23,142 bases of DNA from Thalassiosira profunda. Taxonomy: Eukaryota > Bacillariophyta > Thalassiosirophyceae > Thalassiosirales > Thalassiosiraceae. The stretch is taken from contig JALLAP010001322.1 of the NCBI GenBank assembly GCA_036939355.1, positions 1-23,142 of the forward strand, written 5' to 3'. Position 1 is the first letter of the stretch; each line of letters begins with the position of its first letter. This document shows positions 16,928 through 23,142 of this stretch, piece after piece. The notes below the pieces were generated by a model. It saw only the letters and a list, made by a program, of their open reading frames with translations. It made no database searches and was not told the DNA's origin. A program made the position numbers and the translations under genes.

Positions 16928-17737
16928 TCAATCGTCGCCACCCACAGACCGAAATAAATCCGCAACTGGCAACAATTCCGGTCTCGGAAAGCCGCCCCCG
17001 TCGGAAAGGCTCAAATCCGCCGGATCGTTGGGATTAAACCTGAACACGAAAAGGTTGATGCGCTTGCCCAGCTTCTTCCAACTGCGAAAAGTGGCCATTG
17101 GCACCAACTTTTCTTCCCCTTCCGTTGTTTCGGATGACCGCGTTTGTGTTTCCCCTGGACTTTGACTTTGCGTTGCCCCATCGGACATTGCAGTGGGCTG
17201 TCTGGTTCGAAAGACCAGCGTCGAGGCCGTATTCTTCTCAATGTCTTCCATCGTGTAACAAATCTGTATCGACTGTCCCATCACCCACTTTCCGGGCTCT
17301 CGGCACAATTTCAGCTGTTTCTTCCCTGTCGATTCGGATGCATTCTCTCCATCTCCCGATTTGTCGGATGCTTTTTGCTTCTTCGACGCCTTTGTGTCCT
17401 TCTTACCCTTCTTCCCCGCCCCCCGCTTCTTGCCCCCGCCCTTCTCCTTCGTTGCCTTCTTCTTGAGATTGGATTCCCCGATGACGACCTCCCCTTTCTT
17501 CGCCTTCTCAAAGTCGGCCTTGGCCCGGATCCGCGCGCGGTCCGCCTCAATCTCCACGCGGCATTCGACGGGGAGCACCCTTCGGCCGATGAGCTTGTGC
17601 AGCTGCCGCTCGTGGGCGCGGAGATCGGCGTTCCACCACGGGATATCCGACGAGCGAATTTGCAACAGGACCTCGATGGTGTGGGTCGATCCGACGCGCA
17701 GCTCGAAGAGGGTCCGCGTCGTGGTCAGAAACGGCAT
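16928..17737 (-). CDS. Unrecognised Lys-rich protein
   Basis: I do not recognise this 269-residue protein. The N-terminal 95 residues look folded (LRVGSTHTIEVLLQIRSSD, then PWWNADLRAHERQLHKLIG and a VECRVEIEADRAR strand). A very basic Lys/Gly tract (about 95-130, KKKATKEKGGGKKRGAGKK) follows and could be a nuclear or nucleolar targeting signal. The second half holds a short ordered piece (KWVMGQSIQICYTMEDIEKN), a Ser/Thr/Gln-rich linker, and a C-terminal block with SWKKLGKRINLFVFRFNPND. No signal peptide, membrane segment or catalytic motif is seen. The ATG at 17737 is the only good start. It is divergent from the secreted START-like gene across promoter-module copy B. Coding status rests on frame length and the ordered, non-repetitive ends. 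Confidence 0.6.
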   Translation of the reverse strand: MPFLTTTRTLFELRVGSTHTIEVLLQIRSSDIPWWNADLRAHERQLHKLIGRRVLPVECRVEIEADRARIRAKADFEKAKKGEVVIGESNLKKKATKEKGGGKKRGAGKKGKKDTKASKKQKASDKSGDGENASESTGKKQLKLCREPGKWVMGQSIQICYTMEDIEKNTASTLVFRTRQPTAMSDGATQSQSPGETQTRSSETTEGEEKLVPMATFRSWKKLGKRINLFVFRFNPNDPADLSLSDGGGFPRPELLPVADLFRSVGGDD

Positions 17738-18108
17738 GCTTTCTGGGCAGTCAGTACACTGCGGCGCAGAGTTATAATATGTTTCTCCTCACTCCTTTCC
17801 TCCGCGACGGCGCAGCTCAGTGATGAGGCCTTTGTTGGAGGCTTCGTACTTGGTCCTCCCCTGCAATACAACCTAATGCCGGCAGGCTCCCGCTCCGCCG
17901 CTCCTCCCGCTCCTGGTAGGTGTAGGGATGCACAAATCTGATGCAAAACATTTGCTCGTATCATAATACAAAACGTATGTATCTTAGTTCTAACTTGTCA
18001 AATACCACCACTAACATTTGTTTACCCCTAATAATTGAGGCGGCGGCGCCGAAAGTCCGTCCACCCCTCTCCACCTCTCCCCCCCCCACCTTGCGCGGTG
18101 CATGCACC
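17738..18108. promoter_or_regulatory. Divergent intergenic region holding promoter-module copy B
   Basis: This 371-bp spacer is AT-richer than its surroundings between about 17930 and 18040. It contains block Z (17916-17952), block X (18008-18037) and the start of block Y (from 18097). A pyrimidine-rich leader with a run of nine C (18079-18087 region) lies just before the plus-strand ATG at 18109. No RNA gene is seen. Confidence 0.5.
17916..18037 (+). repeat. Promoter module, copy B (blocks Z and X), upstream of the secreted START-like gene
   Basis: Block Z (17916-17952) and block X (18008-18037) are separated by 55 nt and face the gene at 18109, with 71 nt from X to the ATG. They match 11044-11007 and 10949-10920 on the other strand. 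X differs at one base of 30 (18014). Total span is 122 bp against 125 bp in copy A. Confidence 0.8.
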
Positions 18109-18131
18109 ATGACGCCCGTAGGCGCAGCGAC
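18097..18131 (+). repeat. 35-bp block Y, copy B (spans the start codon)
   Basis: The palindrome GGTGCATGCACC runs directly into ATG at 18109-18111 and the first codons of the signal peptide. It is identical to the minus strand of 11113-11079 except at 18112. Here it follows block X; in copy A it precedes block Z. Confidence 0.78.
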
Positions 18132-18910
18132 AGCGGCGGCGTACGCGGCGCTGCTTTTCCTCGTTCTAGCACCAGCACAAGCGCGCATCAGAATAACTCA
18201 CAACAGATAAGTACCACCGACGATACACCAATTCGCCCCTTAAAAAGCTCAAGCACGGACGCGCCGAGGATTTTACCTTTGACCGATTCCAATCGCCCGA
18301 TGCCATCGACAAGGCAATGTCAGGATGCCGCAAATCGTCCGCGTTCAAACACCACGCTGCAAAGGACGGGAGAGAAGGATACTTTTGTAGTACGAGATTG
18401 GGCGGTGATTGGGTCCTCGCGGAAAGCAAACAGATTGCAAAGAACTGCCATCCCGCGGAAGTGCTCGCGGCCTACCTCGACGGGGCCAACCAAAAGAAGT
18501 GGAACGAGGACAAAGTCAAAGATATCAAAATCACGCGGACGGGGATGGGGTGGTACAAACAGGAGATGGTGCTCAAGCCGCAGCGGGTCTTGACGGGCAT
18601 GACCACGGTCATGAGATATACCCAAATAATACGTGTGGATCAGATTGGCAGCAATTACAATGCGTACGTCGAGCTCGATCTCAATGCGAAATCGAATACG
18701 AAGCTGCGCCCGTTCGATCGATTGGCGGTGAATGTGAGCATCCAGCAAATAGGAGACGACTGCCACATTTATGCCGCAGGGCTGATGCGGGTGAATAGGA
18801 AGATTGTGCCGAATCTGATCGTCTTTGATGCAAGCAGTATTGCGGGAGCGATGGCAGGCAAGGGAACGTTGTGGCTGTCAAGTCACTTTGCATCGAGAGC
18901 GGATAGATGA
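18109..18910 (+). CDS. Secreted START/SRPBCC-like protein with a broken or unresolved 5' gene model
   Basis: The frame from ATG 18109 encodes a textbook signal peptide (MTPVGAATAAAYAALLFLVL, then APAQA and RIR) but stops at 18208-18210. The body lies in another frame, open from 18197 to the TGA at 18908-18910. It starts around KYHRRRYTNSPLKKLKHGR, runs through FDRFQSPDAIDKAMSGCRK, and has ATG 18317 internally. The body has a START-like core (HPAEVLAAYLDGANQKKWNE, then KITRTGMGWYKQEMVLKP and a strand ending NAYVELDLN), suggesting lipid binding. Joining the frames needs an intron of length 1 modulo 3. GT-AG options are 18163-18211 (49 nt), 18163-18247 (85 nt) and 18141-18267 (127 nt), but all use poor donors (GTTCTA, GTACGC), unlike the strong donors elsewhere. 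A one-base sequence error or a real frameshift near 18200 would keep the whole signal peptide. If only ATG 18317 is used, 197 residues and no signal peptide remain. Confidence 0.55.
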
Positions 18911-19006
18911 CGGAGAGGAGTAAGCGTCATAAAGAATATGGTCTAGATCATAGAATCAATGCACGAACAGCAATTGCGCGCCCTCGTCCTCCCCTGAACG
19001 CAGCAT

Positions 19007-20149
19007 TCACTCGTCAACAAGGCATTCCTCCAGCTCGAACTCCTCAAAATCCTGCTCGACCTCGTCAAAGACTACATGAAACAACCTCGCCGGCTCGCCC
19101 GTCTTGCTGCAAGTGAATCCGGGATTGCCCTCCGAGTCGACGTCCGTCTCGCTAATCCACCCCGTAACGATGCCAATCACAGGAGCAGACGCCCCCTCGG
19201 GAGTGTATTGCACCTTGCGCGAGAGGTATTCGTGCCCCGTGGTGCGGAACGGCGGATCTCCCTCGTCGACTTCGGCGGGTTCCTCGGGCGGGGGCGACTC
19301 CGCCCTCTTCTTTTTGTTCTTGCTGCCGGCGGCCCTCCCCTTCTTCTTTGCCGGCGTCTTCACGTTATCATCGGCGGCGCGCTTCCTTCCCCCCGCCTTT
19401 TTGGCCGCCTTCTTCTTCCGTTTCGCTCTCGTCTTCTTTGTGGCCCGGATCTTCTCCTCCCGAACATCGTTCTGAACCGCATCGTCCACCGTGTAGTGCA
19501 CATTGTATCTGGGCATTCAATAGAGAAATAGATGAGCAAATAATATCATGACAGTGCAGGCAAGGAAAGAGTTGCAATTCAACAGTACATAAACGCACCG
19601 GATATCGTCCTGGTACTCAATCTTCTTCAGAATGGTGGCCTCGTACCACTCCGGCTCCTCGTCCTCGTCGAGGTCGTACAAGACCTCCACGACGTCCCCC
19701 TCCTCGAACCTGGCCTCGCGGCCCTTCAGCTGCCCTCCCTTGTTCCGGTGCGACGTGCTGCAATAATCCTCGTCCTTGTAATCGTCGTCGTTGTTGTCGT
19801 GGATCACGTCGTCGTACTCCGGGCGCCACGGCAATTTTGCGGAGGCGAGGTAGGCCGCGGCGTGGTTGTAATACCCGTCCGGCTGGGAGGCGGGCGGGCC
19901 GGCCCAGATCCGATCCTGGACGGCCGTGAGCATGTGCAGCCCGTCCGAGGTGACCTGCACCTTGGACTTGGGGTGGGATTTGGCCAGGGCCGCGGGCACG
20001 GGGATTTGGATGAGGTTGCGGACCACCCTCCAAGACGGAGGGTAGCCCATGGCCCGCGCCAGCCGCATCTGCGCGACGTCGTCGCCGACGGTGACGAAGT
20101 GCTCCCACTCCTCGATGGTGGAGGGCGTCGGCCGCTTGAATTTGGGCAT
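19007..20149 (-). CDS. Nuclear protein with two Tudor-like domains
   Basis: Exons 20149-19599 and 19508-19007 flank a 90-nt intron (donor GTGCGT at 19598, acceptor CCCAG ending at 19509). The join is in frame (YQDDIR|YNVHYTVDD), giving 350 residues. An N-terminal helical region (about 10-110, IEEWEHFVTVGDDVAQM) of unknown family is followed by an acidic linker. The first Tudor-like barrel is at about 148-205 (FEEGDVVEVLYDLDED, EWYEATILKKIEYQDD) and is split by the intron. A strongly basic tract (about 208-250, KKTRAKRKKKAAKK) looks like a nuclear localisation signal. The second Tudor-like domain (about 275-350) has HEYLSRKV, GIVTGWISETD and RLFHVVFDEVEQDFEE, resembling the plant PTM/DIR17-type Tudor. 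Such domains read methylated histones or bind nucleic acid; a chromatin role is inferred. ATG 20149 is the first in-frame ATG; the frame extends further only via TTG. Confidence 0.7.
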
Positions 20150-20680
20150 GGCTGTGCTGGTCGTCGGGGGCGGTGCGGGAGGTCGAGGTGCTTTTGTGGA
20201 GCCTTCGCTTTGGCTTACAATACGATACTTGTGCTGTGGGGGTGGACCAAACAAGGTGGTAACGTAATGTGATTCTGTACAAAACTGCAAAAATAACCCC
20301 AGGGAGACCAATTAACAACTCTTGTGCGGTATAAACTGCCTGGTATCAATCTACCTCTTCCATAAATATCTAGTGATAACCCCAGCCAACCGCTCGAGCA
20401 AGCAACAACGGCGCGCGCGCGACCGGCGACCCTGCCCGCCCTCCCCCCGCCGCCCCACTCGCCTGGCAGCGTCTCCTCCGCCCCCCGACAGAGAGCGGCT
20501 CCCTCAAAGCCATCTCTCTGTTCGCGAGACGACGGGCCCCTTCACGCGGTTCTCTGCGGCTAGAACCGTCGAAAGAGGTTCTCGAGGAGCGTTGATGGCC
20601 GTTGCCGTTGCTGTCCGTTGGCTTGATGGCAAATAGCTCGTCGGCTCTGCCCGCTGCCGCTGCACATACTTGCAACCTGC
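20150..20680. promoter_or_regulatory. Divergent intergenic region
   Basis: This 531-bp spacer lies between the Tudor-like gene (start 20149, minus) and the membrane protein gene (start 20681, plus). The middle (about 20210-20380) is AT-richer, with a TATA-like TATAAAC at 20330-20336 and a CATAAATATC at about 20360. To its right is a GC-rich block with a (GC)5 run at 20411-20420 and C-rich tracts. A 104-codon plus-strand frame at 20322-20636 is Pro/Arg low-complexity and judged non-coding. No RNA gene is recognised. Confidence 0.4.
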
Positions 20681-22627
20681 ATGTCGACGCGAGAAAGTAT
20701 GCAGATCAGCAATAACAACGACGATGGTGGCCACGCCACCGACGGCGATAACGAGCCAACGACCTGCAACGCCAATTCATTCGACCTAGAGGCGTTCCAT
20801 CAACTGAGCATCGAACGGCAGGAGGCCAAACGAAGGGACGAGAAGCACAAGCGACTGCTGAGCCAGCGGCGGAGCGGCATACGATGGAATTCGATTGACA
20901 GCTCGTCTCCTGCAATGCATTCAGAGGTGGAAGGTGCCCTCAGAACACCGCAAACATCCAACGGCTCAGACGAAGCTGATGCAAACGAAATGCTGTCAGC
21001 TCGGAGAGAACTGCTGCGATTAGGGAGGCGTTATTCATCCCTGTTGGAAGACCAAGGGCAAAATTTGTTGCTTACCCTCCAAGCAAATGACAACGCGGCC
21101 AACTGCAACCCCCAAACCCAAACAACCACCAGCCCCGAAGCAGTTTCTGTGGTGACACCAGATGGATCATGCATCAACAATAAAAGCGCGGGGGTACACA
21201 GCAGCCATTATCTCCTGTTGGCGCGCAGCAATTCGTCGCCGACTCTTACAACGGGAATTTATCACATCGGCAGTGATGACACACAAATCACTGACGCGGA
21301 CGACGGATCCTCAACCGCTTCATACGGCACACCAACGCCCCATCTGCAAGCCACGTCGTCTTGTGATAGCCACGGAGAGCTCGAGGACGAATGCGGCATC
21401 GTCTCACGTCGACACAAAGATACGGATGGCGACACAGATCATTTCGCATCGTTCTGCAAGGCGCAAGTGTTAATATCGGAGTTGGAACACGGCGTATCAA
21501 AAGACAGCGAGAATGGAATGGACGCTGAGCTTGCGGAAAGAAGCACAGCAAGCAATTGGACAGCACTGTTCCAGCTTGCGCTGATCACAATTGCTTGCGT
21601 CCTCGTCCTCATTGGCGCCCAGCACTTCGAGAGGTGGCTCAAGTTTACTCTTCGCGAGCTTTCTACTGATATTACAAGTTGGTCCAAGCTCACTCTTCGA
21701 TCTCTTTTGGCTAATTTGCAATCGAGGCTAGCATCGATAACGACTTATTGCTGGTCTCTCAAGATGATGTGGAACGAATGGTATTCCAACGGTGTGGCGC
21801 AAATTGCAGCGGCGTACAACTGGGGGGCCCTCAGTTTGATACGATGGGCAGAGGCTGCTCGTGGATCTGCCTGGGAGGCCTGGAGCAGCTTATCCAATAC
21901 ATGCACTGATTGGATCGAAGGAGTTGATGTCACCTCTCTGGTCATCAAGAGCATTTATCGCGTCGAGAAGATGTACTTCGATTCGATGTTCCTGTTCAAT
22001 GCAACAAAAGACGCACCTGGATTGGCGTGGAATGCGACCTTGACTGCAGCTGCATCGTCTTGGCAGCAGTTAGAGGGCGCCCCTAGACTGAGTGATCTGT
22101 TTGCCAAGTCAGAGGAACAAATTGTGATCAGGAAAGCGACAGTCACTGTTGTAGACCCGGAGGCGTGTACAGTGAAGCCTGTCGGAAATGAGTCGCTGGC
22201 GTTTGTGGCGAATGGAGACGATGCAGTTGCGTTGTCGCAATCATTTTGGAGCGCAACCAGCAGCCAAGGGACCGCCTTTGTGAGACAGCAACCCCGACCG
22301 CTCTCTGCCGTCCCAGCCCTTGATCTGGACACCATTGTCACCTCCTCCCGCGCATCCTCTGCTCTGGTGGTGCAGAAGCTGAAGCCAAAACAGAAAGGCG
22401 GGGAAAAACAGCCATCGCAAGCGTCGGTAACCCAAAGCTACTACCTTTCGTCGTATCCAAAAGAAACAATGCAAGCTCTTGATCGTCAAGAAAAGGATGC
22501 GTTTGATGATGTCGACGTGATGAGCATGACTGGCGAATTTGTAGGCCGACTGCTGAAGAAGGGCCACTTGCTAAAGAGGTATTCCAATGGGAGACGAAGA
22601 CGAACGAGGGACGAGGTAGCAAAATAG
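20681..22627 (+). CDS. Unrecognised single-pass membrane protein with Trp-rich amphipathic region
   Basis: I do not recognise the family of this uninterrupted 648-residue protein. Residues 1-285 are hydrophilic and disordered (Asn/Asp/Ser/Thr/Gln-rich), with a charged helix near residues 40-65 (IERQEAKRRDEKHKRLL). One clear membrane segment sits at about 291-313 (ALFQLALITIACVLVLIGAQ). It is followed by a Trp-rich amphipathic stretch (about 318-430) that opens with a tandem 15-residue repeat starting at Trp319 and Trp334. Asn-linked glycosylation sequons (FNATK, WNATL, GNESL) lie beyond the membrane segment, fitting a lumenal or extracellular C-terminal half; the N-terminus would then face the cytosol. 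The C-terminus is basic (KRYSNGRRRRTRDEVAK). It converges on the R-SNARE gene, with 339 bp between stops. Confidence 0.65.
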   Translation: MSTRESMQISNNNDDGGHATDGDNEPTTCNANSFDLEAFHQLSIERQEAKRRDEKHKRLLSQRRSGIRWNSIDSSSPAMHSEVEGALRTPQTSNGSDEADANEMLSARRELLRLGRRYSSLLEDQGQNLLLTLQANDNAANCNPQTQTTTSPEAVSVVTPDGSCINNKSAGVHSSHYLLLARSNSSPTLTTGIYHIGSDDTQITDADDGSSTASYGTPTPHLQATSSCDSHGELEDECGIVSRRHKDTDGDTDHFASFCKAQVLISELEHGVSKDSENGMDAELAERSTASNWTALFQLALITIACVLVLIGAQHFERWLKFTLRELSTDITSWSKLTLRSLLANLQSRLASITTYCWSLKMMWNEWYSNGVAQIAAAYNWGALSLIRWAEAARGSAWEAWSSLSNTCTDWIEGVDVTSLVIKSIYRVEKMYFDSMFLFNATKDAPGLAWNATLTAAASSWQQLEGAPRLSDLFAKSEEQIVIRKATVTVVDPEACTVKPVGNESLAFVANGDDAVALSQSFWSATSSQGTAFVRQQPRPLSAVPALDLDTIVTSSRASSALVVQKLKPKQKGGEKQPSQASVTQSYYLSSYPKETMQALDRQEKDAFDDVDVMSMTGEFVGRLLKKGHLLKRYSNGRRRRTRDEVAK

Positions 22628-22966
22628 CCTTTACTCATGCATTACATTACTATACAGCTCCGTTTTGGAGCAATTTGAGCCATCGTCCCAAACCAGCTCG
22701 CAGCAGCTCTGCCTCTGGGCGTGGATCTTCCACGGTCAACCTCCTGGTCCCATCCACAAGCCCTTCGGTGCCGCACCTTCCCCAAATCATATGAACCGAA
22801 AATGAATCTATGCATACTGTACATGTCCGCACCTGAAGGGTGAGATTGCCCTGCACCCGAAACAGGGCGGGAACAGCTCGTGCGCTCTGTCTTCTGCAGC
22901 TCTTCGTTTCTCCCCTTCTTTACAGAGAGTTCCCCTCTGAGTATCGATATTACCGATGCAACCTCA
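22628..22966. other. Convergent 3' intergenic region
   Basis: This 339-bp spacer lies between the stops of the membrane-protein gene and the R-SNARE gene and must hold both 3' ends. A 136-codon minus-strand frame (22642-23052) crosses it but overlaps the R-SNARE coding sequence in another frame and has no ordered composition. Nothing else is recognised. Confidence 0.45.
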
Positions 22967-23142
22967 TCACAGGAGAGCAATGAGGGGAGGGATGACGGCC
23001 ACGCCAACGGCCCCCGTGATCGCGGTGCCCACCAGCACCCCGTGCTTGGCATTCTGCCACATCTTGAAGCGCTTCACCTTCTTGGCATTCTTCTTGAATA
23101 CTCTCGCCATTGCATTGAGCTCCTGCGCCTCCTCTTCCAAAT
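22967..23142 (-). CDS. C-terminal end of an R-SNARE (VAMP/synaptobrevin-type), partial
   Basis: The frame read from the right edge to the TGA at 22969-22967 gives 58 residues and was open at the edge, so the N-terminal part lies outside. It contains the end of a SNARE helix (LEEEAQELNAMARVFKKNAK), a basic/aromatic juxtamembrane stretch (KVKRFKMWQNAKHG) and a C-terminal membrane anchor (VLVGTAITGAVGVAVIPPLI) ending in LL. Tail-anchored topology with a short lumenal end is exactly the VAMP layout. The Arg layer residue that would separate R- from Q-SNAREs is outside the window, so the R-SNARE call rests on the juxtamembrane pattern. Its role would be vesicle fusion; the compartment cannot be told from this fragment. 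Confidence 0.7.
   Translation of the reverse strand, partial: LEEEAQELNAMARVFKKNAKKVKRFKMWQNAKHGVLVGTAITGAVGVAVIPPLIALL

Noticed and set aside
20322..20636. 104-codon plus-strand frame upstream of the membrane protein
   Set aside because: Pro/Arg low-complexity from a GC-rich leader, with no motif and no evident splice into the main gene.
22642..23052. 136-codon minus-strand frame at the right end
   Set aside because: Overlaps the R-SNARE C-terminus in another frame; the SNARE frame has the recognisable helix and membrane anchor.
1..23142. tRNA, rRNA, CRISPR array, transposase or integrase, and bacterial-type operon signals
   Set aside because: Looked for and not seen; introns, divergent single genes and presequences all indicate eukaryotic nuclear DNA.

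Overview
The window looks like nuclear DNA from a photosynthetic stramenopile, most likely a diatom. It is GC-rich and gene-dense. Genes are short-spaced on both strands, and there are ten GT-AG introns I can place with some confidence, nine of 63-90 nt and one that reads as 35 nt. Two presequences have a signal peptide followed by an aromatic residue at the predicted cleavage site (VHA|FHA and VAG|W), the 'ASAFAP-like' signature of secondary-plastid targeting. Every homology call was made by eye from translated sequence; no search was run, and I cannot name the species.

Layout, left to right: (1) 1-166, minus, the first 55 residues of an unidentified protein; (2) 508-1707, plus, a START-domain lipid-transfer-like protein, possibly with a 44-nt intron and a small upstream exon; (3) 1884-4385, minus, a two-domain flavoprotein (ketopantoate-reductase-like Rossmann domain plus DAO-type FAD oxidoreductase) with a plastid presequence; (4) 4525-5217, plus, a plastid-targeted flavin-reductase-like FMN-binding protein sharing a 139-bp divergent promoter with gene 3; (5) 5272-7337, minus, an Sfi1-like Trp-repeat protein with one intron; (6) 7552-10851, minus, a seven-exon SulP transporter with STAS and cyclic-nucleotide-binding domains; (7) 11218-12303, plus, a secreted or organellar 2OG-Fe(II) prolyl-4-hydroxylase-like protein; (8) 12401-15360, minus, an AMBRA1-like WD40 protein with one intron that contains the window's only N; (9) 15655-16881, plus, a membrane-anchored HNH-type treble-clef protein; (10) 16928-17737, minus, an unrecognised Lys-rich protein; (11) 18109-18910, plus, a secreted START/SRPBCC-like protein whose signal-peptide frame and body frame do not join; (12) 19007-20149, minus, a nuclear protein with two Tudor-like domains; (13) 20681-22627, plus, an unrecognised single-pass membrane protein; (14) 22967-23142, minus, the C-terminal end of an R-SNARE.

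Most genes look like ordinary housekeeping functions (lipid transfer, membrane traffic, autophagy or ubiquitin ligase, chromatin, transport), and I see no multi-gene defence, mobile or biosynthetic system. The most unusual signal is non-coding. A roughly 123-bp module with two strongly conserved ends lies about 70 nt upstream of the start codons of two unrelated genes (SulP, minus; secreted START-like, plus). A third 35-bp block, which in the second gene includes the start codon, sits on the opposite side of the module in the first copy. This looks like a duplicated, permuted promoter unit. The second point of interest is the divergent pair of plastid flavoproteins.
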